A DNA stretch of 64,000 bases from CAYZMS01 sp964479625 (GTDB lineage Bacteria > Bacteroidota > Bacteroidia > Chitinophagales > Saprospiraceae): contig CAYZMS010000015.1 of NCBI GenBank assembly GCA_964479625.1, forward strand, positions 44,310-108,309, in the 5' to 3' direction. Each line of letters begins with the position of its first letter. Within the stretch, counting starts at the first letter, position 1. This document shows positions 18,910 to 28,270 of the stretch, piece after piece. Under the pieces are notes generated by a model, which was not told the origin of the DNA, ran no database searches, and was given only the letters and a program-made list of their open reading frames with translations. A program made the translations under genes and the position numbers.

Positions 18910-19335
18910 TTATATAGTCGCATGCAATTGGCTGCCTATGAAACGTAGCATTTCCTTTTTGATCTCTTCGCGGGCCGATCTAAAAGCTTTCAGCAAATTT
19001 ACCGGGTTTTTTTCATGTTCCCTGGGATCGGGTATATTATAATGCAAATAATGTTGATAAGAAAGATTTTTGGGTAAGGGATTATGGGCACTTGAACAAA
19101 CAGTGATCAGAAAGTCGAACTGCTCTGTTTCAAACTCCTTTACCGATTTGGAGGAATGGCTGCTCAAGTCAATATTGTCCTCTTCCATAACCTGGAACGT
19201 AAGGGGGTGAATGGGTTCTGCATGCAATCCTGCACTGTAAAATGAACCCCATTCGGAAGCAAAATATCGCAAATAGGCTTCAGCCATTTGACTTCTTGCT
19301 GAATTGGCGCTGCAGAGGACCAGGATTTTTTTCAT
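18910..19335 (-). CDS. ArsC-like / low-molecular-weight phosphatase fold protein
   Basis: A 141-residue protein with the P-loop LVLCSANSARSQMAEAYLR (Cys8...Arg14), typical of thioredoxin-coupled arsenate reductases and low-molecular-weight protein-tyrosine phosphatases. Cys80 in LITVCSSAHNPLP matches the second redox Cys of ArsC. The third Cys (S. aureus Cys89) falls on Leu87 here, so the three-Cys arsenate cascade is incomplete. It may act as a phosphatase or use another thiol system. No ars transporter or regulator is adjacent; the gene lies 14 bp upstream of ppk1, hinting at phosphate-related work. Confidence 0.75.
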   Translation of the reverse strand: MKKILVLCSANSARSQMAEAYLRYFASEWGSFYSAGLHAEPIHPLTFQVMEEDNIDLSSHSSKSVKEFETEQFDFLITVCSSAHNPLPKNLSYQHYLHYNIPDPREHEKNPVNLLKAFRSAREEIKKEMLRFIGSQLHATI

Positions 19336-19464
19336 GTGGAGCTAACCTTTACTTTACCTGTACATAAAGGTAGCATAATTTTGACCCTAAGTAAACCCAT
19401 GACTGGTCTGAAGGGGTCTAAGGACCAATAGGTATTGGCGAAGTCAAAATGAATATTTTTTTTG

Positions 19465-20313
19465 CTAAAAAGTTGGGCAAACGACCTTCCCATATCGTTT
19501 GCCGGAAGAATTGCCCGACCCAAAACGATAGCCTAAATGGATAGATATGACCGTGTACCAGTCATTAAATAATCCGCCTCGTCGGTAGGTCACGTTCAGG
19601 TTGCTATCATCATTGGGGTCAAGCGATGGGTTGCTGATCCGGGCAGCTAATTCTCCATTCCCGTTCAATACATCTCCATAAACCACCGGATTCCCGCTTA
19701 CGTCATCCAGGTAATCGGAAAACAATTTTCGACCAACAAATTCTCCCCCAATGGTCCACTTTTCATTGATGACAAACTTAACTCCTCCCCCAAGGGGAAT
19801 ATTGAATTGGGTTTTACGGTAAAGGGCTGGATACCCGGGCAGCCCCTGGGCTTCCGTACCCAATGGTTGGAGGTCGATCCATTCCCCTTCCCAAAAGATC
19901 CTTGGGTTGAAGCTGTAAACGCCTAATCCTGCCGCAAGGTAGGGCTCGATCACCACACTGGACGTTTGATAACCCAACTTAAAAAGGGAAAACTCACCGA
20001 GTAAGGAAGCTTCAAATAGACTGGACTGAAAGTTCAACCCCCTGTTTAGGTCACCTCCTCTGCGGTCATCTCCGGATACCTCTCCAAAGAGAATATTCGC
20101 CCTAAGTGCAATACGCTTACTGACCACGAAGCGTGCAAAGGGCCCTGCCATAGGGCGCATATCTTCAAAATAAAAACCAAATTCCTTGGGGGAAAGGTCT
20201 CCGCTGTACAAACTGATACCGCCTTGGATACCAAAATCCGTCTGGGCATTGGCGGTATTTTTGAAAACCAGAACTATAGGAAGAAAAAAAAGTGAGATCA
20301 GGATATGTTTCAT
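19465..20313 (-). CDS. DUF6089-type outer-membrane beta-barrel protein
   Basis: A 282-residue protein with a signal peptide ending ANAQ (residue 24) and a beta-barrel pattern throughout. The order GGISLYSGDLSP, GPFARFVVSKRIALRANILFGEVSGDD, then RGLNFQSSLFEASLLGEF and LAAGLGVYSFNPR is typical of the DUF6089 family found in Bacteroidota. Its role is unknown; such proteins are small outer-membrane barrels. The C-terminus after HLGYRFG is an unusual tail (GSGNSSGKRYGKVVCPTF). The tail lies near the upstream end of the ArsC-like gene with a 129-bp gap. Probably its own transcript. Confidence 0.75.
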   Translation of the reverse strand: MKHILISLFFLPIVLVFKNTANAQTDFGIQGGISLYSGDLSPKEFGFYFEDMRPMAGPFARFVVSKRIALRANILFGEVSGDDRRGGDLNRGLNFQSSLFEASLLGEFSLFKLGYQTSSVVIEPYLAAGLGVYSFNPRIFWEGEWIDLQPLGTEAQGLPGYPALYRKTQFNIPLGGGVKFVINEKWTIGGEFVGRKLFSDYLDDVSGNPVVYGDVLNGNGELAARISNPSLDPNDDSNLNVTYRRGGLFNDWYTVISIHLGYRFGSGNSSGKRYGKVVCPTF

Positions 20314-20571
20314 GTAATTGGGACTTTATGTGCGGTTTCATTTTCTGAACGAAATTATCTTAAATTTCTATACATTTCAATTACCTAAACCACAAAGAAA
20401 AACCATCAGGGAAGTAAACTATTGAATGAAAAGGTCAGCTTTTAAAAAATACTGGCTTTACCTTTTCTGGCACACTAAGGCTTACAGTCTAAGCTTGACG
20501 TAAAAATGGCGAATGATTCAGGGAAAGCCTTTACATTTGCTTTTCCGGATACTTAATTAAATCGATTTCCC

Positions 20572-22371
20572 ATGAATTCGAAGAACGATCAGGAGCAGTC
20601 CAAAAAGGGCCTGAGTAGTGAACGGTTGCGAAGGGCCCTGAGTATTTTCAGTTACGTCCTTCCCTATAAATGGGCTTTTGTTTTGGGGATGTTTTTCCTT
20701 TCGGCAGGAAGTCTTTTATTCCTTGGAATCATGAAGGTGCCGGGGGAGATATTTAATATTATTTCCGGTGATTCCCAGTATGGTTTCTCTCTAAATCAGG
20801 TCTTTATATTCTTACTTGTTTTACTTGCCTTTCAGGGCATGTTCTCCTATTTCCGGGTAAGGTTATTCGCCTTCGTGAGCGAAAAAAGTATGGCTGGGCT
20901 ACGGACGGATCTATATAAAAAGCTGGTCACCCTTCCCATCCCATTTCTGGAAAACCGAAGGGTTGGTGAATTGACCAGCAGGATCACCAATGATGTTACC
21001 CAGGTACAATCGGTGGTTTCCGTTACACTTGCTGAATTCCTGCGGCAGATCATCATTTTACTTGGAGGAATAGCGATCATCGTTATCACCATGCCCCGTC
21101 TTGCTTTGGTCATGCTGGCCACCTTTCCCATTGTGGTGGTGGCAGCTATGTTTTTCGGCCGCTACATTCGAAAATTGATGAAAGCCCGCCAGGACCAATT
21201 GGCCCAGACCAATGTAGTTGTTGAAGAAACCATGCAATCTATCCAAACCGTTAAAGCTTATACCAATGAAGACTATGAGGTAAAGCGGTATGTTTCGAAC
21301 CTGGGGGAATCGGTTCGCATTGCCCTTCGTGCCGCAAACTATCGCGGTTGGTTTGCAGCCTTCATTATTATGGTCATGTTTGGCGCATTGTTTTTTATCA
21401 TGTATCAGGCGGCCCTAATGGTTCAATCAGGAAGTATGTTGAAAGGGGATCTGGTGGATTTTGTGGTTTTCACCGGGATTATTGGAGCGGCTATTGCAAG
21501 TTTAGGTAATTTTTATACCGAAATCGTCTCTGCAGTGGGGGCCACCGAACGCATACAGGACATTTTAAACCAGGCCTCTGAATTACCGTTGCCAGACCAA
21601 GAATCTGGGGCTTTTGAGCGATTCTCGGGGGAGATAGCCTTTCGTAAAGTAACTTTTGCTTATCCCTCCCGGCCGGATGTTACCGTTCTTAGGGAAATAG
21701 ATTTTGAAGTCCCTGCCGGGAAGAAAATTGCCCTGGTTGGAAGTAGCGGTGCCGGCAAATCCACCATCATGCAGTTACTGCTGCAATTTTACCATCCGCA
21801 GGAAGGGGAAATTACGGTGGATGGCCGTCCCATTGATACGTTTGATCTCACCGAATACCGAAGAAACCTTGCCCTGGTACCCCAGGAAGTTTTGTTATTT
21901 GGCGGGACGATCCGGGAGAATATTGCCTATGGACTACCCAATGCGAATGAGAAAGAGATCATAGAAGCTGCACGCCAGGCCAATGCCTGGGAATTTATCG
22001 AGTCCTTCCCGGATGGATTGGACACCATGGTAGGAGAACGTGGGGTCAAACTGTCTGGCGGACAACGCCAGCGGGTCGCTATTGCCAGGGCTATCCTTAA
22101 AGATCCCGCCATCCTGCTCCTGGATGAAGCTACTTCTTCCCTGGATGCGGAATCGGAAAAACTGGTACAGGAAGCTTTAAATGAATTAATGAAAGGAAGG
22201 ACTTCCATTATTATTGCCCATCGACTGGCTACGATACGGGATGCTGATCAGATCTATGTATTGGATGAAGGGCAGATCATTGAGCAAGGCACGCATGATG
22301 AGCTTTCTTCCATCCCTGAGGGGGTCTATAACTCTTTGGCCCGTCTGCAGTTTGATACCGTGGTAGGATGA
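20572..22371 (+). CDS. ABC exporter half-transporter (MsbA/ABCB-like)
   Basis: A 599-residue fused permease/ATPase. The N-terminal ~330 residues hold six predicted transmembrane helices (first near VLPYKWAFVLGMFFLSAGSLL). The nucleotide-binding domain has Walker A GSSGAGKST (from residue 390), the Q-loop LVPQEVLLFGG, signature LSGGQRQR, Walker B ILLLDEATSSLD and the H-loop IIAHRL. It works as a homodimer in the inner membrane to export lipids, peptides or drugs; the substrate cannot be told from sequence. The stop overlaps the murB start as ATGA, so the two are translationally coupled. Envelope assembly (lipid A or a similar lipid) would fit the context but is inference. Confidence 0.93.
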   Translation: MNSKNDQEQSKKGLSSERLRRALSIFSYVLPYKWAFVLGMFFLSAGSLLFLGIMKVPGEIFNIISGDSQYGFSLNQVFIFLLVLLAFQGMFSYFRVRLFAFVSEKSMAGLRTDLYKKLVTLPIPFLENRRVGELTSRITNDVTQVQSVVSVTLAEFLRQIIILLGGIAIIVITMPRLALVMLATFPIVVVAAMFFGRYIRKLMKARQDQLAQTNVVVEETMQSIQTVKAYTNEDYEVKRYVSNLGESVRIALRAANYRGWFAAFIIMVMFGALFFIMYQAALMVQSGSMLKGDLVDFVVFTGIIGAAIASLGNFYTEIVSAVGATERIQDILNQASELPLPDQESGAFERFSGEIAFRKVTFAYPSRPDVTVLREIDFEVPAGKKIALVGSSGAGKSTIMQLLLQFYHPQEGEITVDGRPIDTFDLTEYRRNLALVPQEVLLFGGTIRENIAYGLPNANEKEIIEAARQANAWEFIESFPDGLDTMVGERGVKLSGGQRQRVAIARAILKDPAILLLDEATSSLDAESEKLVQEALNELMKGRTSIIIAHRLATIRDADQIYVLDEGQIIEQGTHDELSSIPEGVYNSLARLQFDTVVG

Positions 22372-23396
22372 ATAGGTATGCCATCCAATCCGATGTAGAT
22401 CTTACAGCCCTCAATACTTTTGGCTTAGCTGCCAATGCAAGACACTTCCTGCCGATTGAATATCCCGAACAACTGCAGGCATTATTGAGGTCCCGGCCCC
22501 AGGGACCATTCCGGATATTGGGTGGAGGGAGTAACGTCCTGATCACCCGGGATATTGAGGATGAATTGCTTTTATGGAACGGGATCAAGGGCCGAACAGT
22601 CCTTAACGAGTCCGAAAGGGAGGCGGTTATCGAGATCGGAGGAGGGGAGAACTGGCACTCCACTGTGCAATGGTGCCTAGATCAGGGGTTTGGAGGGCTG
22701 GAGAATTTATCTTTAATTCCCGGGACGGTTGGAGCCGCTCCTATTCAGAATATTGGTGCCTACGGGGTAGAGCTTAACAATATCCTTGAAGAAGTAGAAG
22801 TTTTACATCTGCAAACCAATAAGTTATCATGGATGGCTGCAGATGATTGTGCCTTTGGTTACCGGGATAGTATTTTTAAGCATGAACTCAAAGGAAAAGT
22901 TTTTATTACCCGGGTCCGATTGAAGGCCCATAAAGATATTCACCGGGTAGCTACCTCCTATGGAGCGATCCGGCAGGAATTGAATGCCATGGGGGTAACA
23001 AAAAGGCCGACCATTTCCACTGTTAGTCAAGCGGTCATTCGAATAAGACAGTCCAAGTTGCCAGACCCCCGGCTGCTGGGAAATGCCGGGAGTTTTTTTA
23101 AAAACCCTCAAGTCCCGGATACCTTTGCCCGGGCCTTGTCGCGGGAGTTTTCCGATATGCCCTGTTACCCCTTGCCGGATGGGCAGACTAAGATTCCTGC
23201 CGCTTGGTTGATTGAGCAGTGTGGTTGGAAGGGTAAACGAATAGGCCAGACGGGGGCCCACAAACAGCAGGCATTGGTGTTGGTAAATTATGGAGGAGCG
23301 AGTGGAAGGGAAGTATTGGCCTTGTCAAAAAAAATAATGGCTTCCGTTTCCGAAAAGTTTGGAATCTCCCTGGAGCGGGAAATAAACGTATGGTAA
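22368..23396 (+). CDS. murB: UDP-N-acetylenolpyruvoylglucosamine reductase
   Basis: A 342-residue FAD-dependent MurB that reduces UDP-GlcNAc-enolpyruvate to UDP-MurNAc in peptidoglycan synthesis. Visible motifs are the FAD-binding ILGGGSNVLI, LSLIPGTVGAAPIQNIGAYGVEL, FGYRDSIFK, the Ser-containing GNAGSFFKNP (proton donor region), and KIPAAWLIEQCGWKG with HKQQALVLVNYG near the C-terminus. This is the long (type I, E. coli-like) form. The ATG overlaps the stop of the ABC transporter gene by four bases. Confidence 0.97.
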   Translation: MNRYAIQSDVDLTALNTFGLAANARHFLPIEYPEQLQALLRSRPQGPFRILGGGSNVLITRDIEDELLLWNGIKGRTVLNESEREAVIEIGGGENWHSTVQWCLDQGFGGLENLSLIPGTVGAAPIQNIGAYGVELNNILEEVEVLHLQTNKLSWMAADDCAFGYRDSIFKHELKGKVFITRVRLKAHKDIHRVATSYGAIRQELNAMGVTKRPTISTVSQAVIRIRQSKLPDPRLLGNAGSFFKNPQVPDTFARALSREFSDMPCYPLPDGQTKIPAAWLIEQCGWKGKRIGQTGAHKQQALVLVNYGGASGREVLALSKKIMASVSEKFGISLEREINVW

Positions 23397-23437
23397 AAAA
23401 TTATTGAAGCTACCTCTGAGAGCGTAACTTGCCAGGC

Positions 23438-24214
23438 ATGGATTTCACCGATTGGAAATATTTGATCCGGCAACAAGTCGAAATTTGGAAGCCAGCTGCT
23501 CCTTCAGAAGGGAAAGATTGGTACTATTTCCTGCATATACCCAAAACGGCCGGTACCTCCTTCCGCTACACTTTATATGACCAATTTCCCGCCGCACAGA
23601 CCTACCCAAATGCAGTGGAATATTACCTTCGCCAAAAGGCCAGATATATCCCTTTAGCTCAGTTCAGGAAGCAGCCAAACTATTTTTTCCCCGACTCAAA
23701 AAAGCTATTGATCGGCCATTATCGGATGTTTCCTAATCAAAATGTCCGGGAAACACCCCCCGCTGTGATCACCTTTTTTCGAAAACCAGTAGATCGCTAT
23801 CTTTCTTCTCTTCATTATCACTATCAAAAGGGGCGACGGTATGAAGGCCTTCCCTTCGGAGCAATAAGTGAACGACACAGGATAGGAGAGGGTAGTCAAC
23901 ACGCCCGTTCCCTGGGTTTCTTACCGGCAAGGGACAACTTTTCCCAGGCATTTGAAAACCTGGAAAAGATCGATGGTATTGGCTTGTTGGAATACTACCA
24001 AGCTTCGATCACTCTTTTTAACCGGAAGTTTGGTTGGTCCCTAAAGCCAATGTGGAAAAATGTCGCAAAGAAGGGTAAGCGGATGCAATTATCAAAAAGG
24101 GATTTAGAGGCGATCGAAGGGTATTGTGCCCTGGATAATGCCCTTTACGAAAGGGCGAAACAGCGCTTTTTCGAAGCTTGTGAGCAGTACGGGGTAGCGC
24201 TTGAAAAAAAATGA
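23438..24214 (+). CDS. sulfotransferase-family protein
   Basis: About 258 residues. The PAPS-binding 5'-phosphosulfate loop is visible as YYFLHIPKTAGTSFRYTL (about residues 28-45), and a 3'-phosphate-type motif as VITFFRKPVDRYLSSLHYHY. These mark the family-2 type sulfotransferases that modify carbohydrates or other acceptors. No transmembrane or signal segment is seen, so it is probably cytoplasmic. A TTG three codons upstream (23429) is an alternative start; I prefer the ATG at 23438. It lies between murB and a 2OG oxygenase on the same strand. The acceptor is unknown; a polysaccharide, lipid or small molecule are all possible. Confidence 0.82.
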   Translation: MDFTDWKYLIRQQVEIWKPAAPSEGKDWYYFLHIPKTAGTSFRYTLYDQFPAAQTYPNAVEYYLRQKARYIPLAQFRKQPNYFFPDSKKLLIGHYRMFPNQNVRETPPAVITFFRKPVDRYLSSLHYHYQKGRRYEGLPFGAISERHRIGEGSQHARSLGFLPARDNFSQAFENLEKIDGIGLLEYYQASITLFNRKFGWSLKPMWKNVAKKGKRMQLSKRDLEAIEGYCALDNALYERAKQRFFEACEQYGVALEKK

Positions 24215-24260
24215 TAAGCTATAAAAAATTGGAGTAAATTGGCTTAAACTTTTAAGCAAT

Positions 24261-24884
24261 ATGGCTGATTTTACGCTCGATCAGGACGAAGCACTCTTTG
24301 AGCAACTGATCCAGGGCCTGATCCAGGATCAGGTTGGGTGTTGCGATAACTTCTTGCCTCCTCAGGTGATAACAGGTTTGCGGGAAAATTTGCTGGGATA
24401 TCACCAGGCCGGCTTGATGCACCCTGCTGGAACCGGGCGGAAATTCAATTACCAGCAAAACACCCTCATCAGAGGGGATGTTATCAGGTGGCTGGATGAA
24501 GATGGAAAGGACCCTTTTGAACAGCTCTTTTTTGAGAAGATCAGCAAATTGACTACTTATCTAAACCATAGCTGCTACGCTGGCCTCCATTCCTGGGAGT
24601 TTCATTATGCATATTACGAGCAGTATAGTTTTTACAAACGACATCGGGATCAGTTTCAATCGGATAGAAAACGAAAGTATTCTATGGTGATTTACCTGAA
24701 TTCGGATTGGAAGGAGTCAGACGGTGGACGTCTGGAGCTATTTTTGGGTCCCGAAGAATCCAGGGAAGTATATCCCATAGGAGGCAGGGCCGTCTTTTTC
24801 CAAAGCGATCGAACAGAGCATGAAGTACACCCTTCCTATAATCGATACAGGATCAGCATTGCCGGGTGGCTCAAGTCTCTTTAA
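24261..24884 (+). CDS. 2OG-Fe(II) oxygenase (prolyl-4-hydroxylase-like)
   Basis: A 207-residue protein of the 2-oxoglutarate/Fe(II) double-stranded beta-helix family. The iron facial triad is His128 and Asp130 (HRD in FYKRHRDQF) with His187 (RTEHEVHP). Arg197 (NRYRISIAGW) is the expected 2OG-binding residue. The core YSMVIYLNSDWKESDGGRLELF matches prolyl hydroxylase/SM-20-type enzymes. The substrate is unknown. It starts 46 bp after the sulfotransferase. A 170-bp gap with a palindrome separates it from the ATP-grasp operon, so it may belong to the preceding transcript. Confidence 0.9.
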   Translation: MADFTLDQDEALFEQLIQGLIQDQVGCCDNFLPPQVITGLRENLLGYHQAGLMHPAGTGRKFNYQQNTLIRGDVIRWLDEDGKDPFEQLFFEKISKLTTYLNHSCYAGLHSWEFHYAYYEQYSFYKRHRDQFQSDRKRKYSMVIYLNSDWKESDGGRLELFLGPEESREVYPIGGRAVFFQSDRTEHEVHPSYNRYRISIAGWLKSL

Positions 24885-24988
24885 TTGCTTTTTACTAGTG
24901 TAAATGTTTTCCCTCCCTTAGTTATACCATTCATTTAGCTGCATCGGTTGAACAATTCCCGCCTGTACACTTTTAGTTAATTAAAAAT

Positions 24989-25002
24989 GTTTCTATAGAA
25001 AC
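24989..25002. promoter_or_regulatory. 14-bp perfect palindrome upstream of the ATP-grasp operon
   Basis: GTTTCTATAGAAAC reads the same on both strands. It lies about 50 bp before the ATP-grasp start, in an AT-rich gap. This is the position and size of an operator or dimeric-regulator site, but no cognate regulator is encoded nearby. Confidence 0.4.
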
Positions 25003-25054
25003 TAATTTTATTATATTTCCTTTCTCTTTTTAAACCCTTAAACTTATATAATTT

Positions 25055-26275
25055 ATGGCAAAGTGTTTTGCGATCCTGGGTTGGAGCTTGCCCGTGATTG
25101 AAAGTTTACAAAAAGCTGATGTTCCTCATGTAGTCGTTTCCTTTCCTGATTTTGCCCCTTATGCCTCGGAAAATAACATACCCTTCGTTCCATATATGTT
25201 AAATGAATGGAGTAGTAATTCAAATTCTCTGGATCTGGCTGAACAATTAAAACCTTTTGGAGCCGATGTGGCCGTTCCCCTGTTTGAAGAAACGGTAGAA
25301 TGGGCAGGTGCCTTAAATTCCATCTATAGGGATGATCCCCGTGTTCTAAATCGGGCTTTTTTGTTTCGCAATAAAGCGATGATGAAGCGTAAAGCGCTTT
25401 TAGGTGGCTTGAGGGTTGGACTTTTCGAAGAGGTACACAACCGCCAGCAGGTGCACCAGTTTCTGGACCGACTTAACGAGGCAGAATTACAATTACCCGG
25501 TGAAGAAGATGCCTGGTTCCATGCCAAGCCCTTTGCTGCTGCGGGCACCGTCGGGCACCATTTTATCAAATCGAGGTATCAGATCGACCAGAAAATACAG
25601 GATAAGGATTTTCCATTCCTGGTAGAAAGCCACTTGCCTGGCCAGGAGTTTTCCTGCGAAGCATTTATACACCATGGGAAGGTCCGCTTTTTGAATATAA
25701 CGGAGTATGTAAAACTTGGCCATTCGAATTTTGTGCCGGCTGGCCCTCATCTGGAAACAAAACGGACGCTCATTCAAAATGAGGTGCAAAAACTGGTGGA
25801 TGTTTTTGGCATTGAATACGGTATGTTGCATCCAGAATGGTTCCTTAATGAAAAAGATCAATTGAACTTCGGGGAGGTAGCCTGCCGAATCCCGGGTGGC
25901 CATATCCTGGATCTGGCTTCTAAGGCCTATAATTTCGATGCCTTATTGGCTTTTGTTATGTGCCATGACTCCAGCCTTTCGGAAAAGGAATTAGACGAAT
26001 ATTTCCCCCCAAAGGACTTCCAAATGGATAAGTATTTTGGAAATGTTATGGTCTTTCCGAAGCCAGGACATATTTCAAAATTACAAATACCCGAAGAATT
26101 ACTGGAAGAACCTTACTATCTGGAACACAACCTGCAACCTCCTGTAGGGCAACAGAAGATCCAAAAAAGGGTGGGCTTTGGTAACCACTTTGGAACAGTA
26201 GATTTCGCAGGGGAAGATCCAGAAAAAATGCGTAACCTGCTCAAGCATTATGAAGATATTCCTTTTTATGTATAA
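25055..26275 (+). CDS. ATP-grasp domain protein (probable carboxylate-amine/peptide ligase)
   Basis: A 406-residue protein with an ATP-grasp layout. The N-terminal Rossmann-like part (AKCFAILGWSLPVIESLQKADVPHVVVSF) is followed by a lid and central domain: AFLFRNKAMMKRKAL and AWFHAKPFAAAGTVG (ATP-binding strand and loop), FLVESHLPGQEFSCEAFIHHG, and the metal-binding block HPEWFLNEKDQLNFGEVACRIPGG. Such enzymes couple ATP to formation of an acyl-phosphate and then an amide with an amino acid or peptide. Substrates here are unknown. No signal peptide, so cytoplasmic. The next gene starts 33 bp after the stop and encodes a papain-like protein, then a racemase-like protein, probably forming one operon. 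Confidence 0.85.
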   Translation: MAKCFAILGWSLPVIESLQKADVPHVVVSFPDFAPYASENNIPFVPYMLNEWSSNSNSLDLAEQLKPFGADVAVPLFEETVEWAGALNSIYRDDPRVLNRAFLFRNKAMMKRKALLGGLRVGLFEEVHNRQQVHQFLDRLNEAELQLPGEEDAWFHAKPFAAAGTVGHHFIKSRYQIDQKIQDKDFPFLVESHLPGQEFSCEAFIHHGKVRFLNITEYVKLGHSNFVPAGPHLETKRTLIQNEVQKLVDVFGIEYGMLHPEWFLNEKDQLNFGEVACRIPGGHILDLASKAYNFDALLAFVMCHDSSLSEKELDEYFPPKDFQMDKYFGNVMVFPKPGHISKLQIPEELLEEPYYLEHNLQPPVGQQKIQKRVGFGNHFGTVDFAGEDPEKMRNLLKHYEDIPFYV

Positions 26276-26308
26276 CCTAAATTCCTTCATTTTTTTAAAA
26301 AATTTTCC

Positions 26309-28270
26309 TTGCTAATTCAAGAAAAGAAAGATCGGATTCTGGAGCTGGTCGAGGAGCTTAACAATAGTGTTTTAGACAAACAGCGAAAGGTTCAGTTATT
26401 ATTAAGACAGGTAGATGTGATTTCCCGATCGCGGGAAGGCTTGCACTTTTTATATCGACACATCCACGAACTGGATAAAGGTGGGGTATTTGAAGGTACT
26501 GTCTGGGGGAATCCCAGGCGATTGGTTCCTACTCTTGTCAAAGGTACCCTTCTGGCCGGGGCCCCTTCCAGCGTACTCGAAATTCTTAGTGAGTTACGCA
26601 TGTTAAGTATAGCCAGGGAAGAGTACCCTGGTGCTTCAATAAGTAAAGAGGAGGCCACTAAATTCTTAAAAGAGGCGGTAATTTCGTCTTTCGATCTGGC
26701 CCTTGGAGATTATGAAGATATTCGCAACTCCAACCTTACCACAGAAGAATTTAACCGGATCCGGCTTACTTTTGAAATGATCCTAAAGCAAATACCGATT
26801 TCCAGTTTCAAGAAACGGTTGGCGATTGAGATCCAGGCCATGGCTGGCCAGCGACCTATTCTTACCGCTAAGGTGGAACAAATGCTTGGGCTTATCCGTG
26901 AAAAGACCAAAATTCATCGGGCAACCCGTCAGGACCGGGTACTTTCCCTGTATGTCAATGCCCTTTTTGCTCCGACTCCGCTGAGTGCAGAATCGGGTTC
27001 TATGGAATCGTACCAGCGGTCTATCAAACACACTAATTTGCGGGTGATCCGTAGGGAGTGCAAAGCCTTTGGCAAAAAATTAGAGGTTACCGGGTTGGTC
27101 CCTTCACATTTGGTTGTATTACTCCATCATTTAGTAGAGTCGAAGGCAGACCTGATCCCACTGGCCCTTTCGCTGAATGGCCACGGTCAGGCAGAATATG
27201 AACGACATCGCTCCTTGGTCAATTACCTGATCCGGGAATACATCCGGGAAGGTAATAAACAAACCGTATATTGCTTAAAAAGAATGCTGGAGCGTACCTT
27301 ATTGTCGCGTTCATCTGTTCGAAATGGAGTAAATAAGCTAATGGGTATTTCCATTCACCCGGAGGTGCGTAAACGACTGGAACGAACCGCCAGAGAGGAA
27401 TTTCCCCTTTCCGCACGACAATTGCTCATGGGGGGCGTCATAAGCGTACTGGGGCAACCACTGGGGATCGGTCAGGGAAATAATCCTACCTGCCAGTCAG
27501 CCAGAGGAATGAGCATGTGGAGTAAGCATGCTCCCGCCAAGCTCCTGAACATGATCATTGATGCTTCTGTTTCCAATGAACTGAAAATGCGGTACGAAGG
27601 TGAACTGGTTAAATCAGACGCTTTTCCCAATAGTTTTAAGGATTTTGACTTCGACCTCGATCCTGTTTCCGTTATTTTGGTTCCCCTCTTAGATCAGATC
27701 TACGGTAAAATGATGCACAGGGCGCAGTTGAAACATATAGGTCGGGACCCCCATCATTCCGTAAATCCTGCTTTCTATGGGCATTGGATCCAAACCGGAT
27801 TTATTTCCTGTTATAATCCAATGACTAATGCTATCGAGCAATTTGACCAATTTGTTCGAACCTTTTACGGTTCCTTTCACCCGGAATTTAATGGAGGGCA
27901 TCATTTGGTTTATCCGGTACCGGTAGGTATCTTTATTACAGATTCCAAGGCGGAGATGTTAGGTTTTCATGCCATCTCCCTTTTGCGTGTGCAAAAAGAT
28001 CCCAACGGCAATTGGCGGGCCTATTTTTACAATCCAAACAATGAAGGTCGGCAGGATTGGGGGCAGGGTATTCTTCCAACAGTTTTCGATCAGGGAGAAC
28101 AACCAGGTGAATCCTCCTTACCCTTTCACGAATTTGCCTCCAGGGTTTACGCCTTCCATTTCAATACCAACGGGATTGAAGAAAGGAGGCTGGATATACC
28201 CGTGAATAAGGTTCAAAAAGTGCAGTCTCTTGCTATTGAAAGCTGGGGTAAAAAATACATTTGGCGATGA
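26309..28270 (+). CDS. large protein with papain-like C-terminal half (no known family)
   Basis: A 653-residue protein starting at a TTG (26309), with no good ATG near the start. Residues 1-370 are mostly helical and not recognised. The C-terminal half has GQGNNPTCQSARG, with Gln389 six residues before Cys395, the same spacing as the oxyanion Gln and nucleophile of papain. It is followed by His554 in MLGFHAISLL and Asn575 in YFYNPNNEG, giving a full papain-type Gln/Cys/His/Asn set. NGGHHLVYPVPVGIFITD precedes the His. No signal peptide is seen. It could be a cysteine peptidase, a transglutaminase-like enzyme or an inactive relative. Its stop overlaps the racemase-like start as ATGA, and the ATP-grasp gene is 33 bp upstream. 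The fold is inferred from motif spacing only. Confidence 0.75.
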   Translation: MLIQEKKDRILELVEELNNSVLDKQRKVQLLLRQVDVISRSREGLHFLYRHIHELDKGGVFEGTVWGNPRRLVPTLVKGTLLAGAPSSVLEILSELRMLSIAREEYPGASISKEEATKFLKEAVISSFDLALGDYEDIRNSNLTTEEFNRIRLTFEMILKQIPISSFKKRLAIEIQAMAGQRPILTAKVEQMLGLIREKTKIHRATRQDRVLSLYVNALFAPTPLSAESGSMESYQRSIKHTNLRVIRRECKAFGKKLEVTGLVPSHLVVLLHHLVESKADLIPLALSLNGHGQAEYERHRSLVNYLIREYIREGNKQTVYCLKRMLERTLLSRSSVRNGVNKLMGISIHPEVRKRLERTAREEFPLSARQLLMGGVISVLGQPLGIGQGNNPTCQSARGMSMWSKHAPAKLLNMIIDASVSNELKMRYEGELVKSDAFPNSFKDFDFDLDPVSVILVPLLDQIYGKMMHRAQLKHIGRDPHHSVNPAFYGHWIQTGFISCYNPMTNAIEQFDQFVRTFYGSFHPEFNGGHHLVYPVPVGIFITDSKAEMLGFHAISLLRVQKDPNGNWRAYFYNPNNEGRQDWGQGILPTVFDQGEQPGESSLPFHEFASRVYAFHFNTNGIEERRLDIPVNKVQKVQSLAIESWGKKYIWR

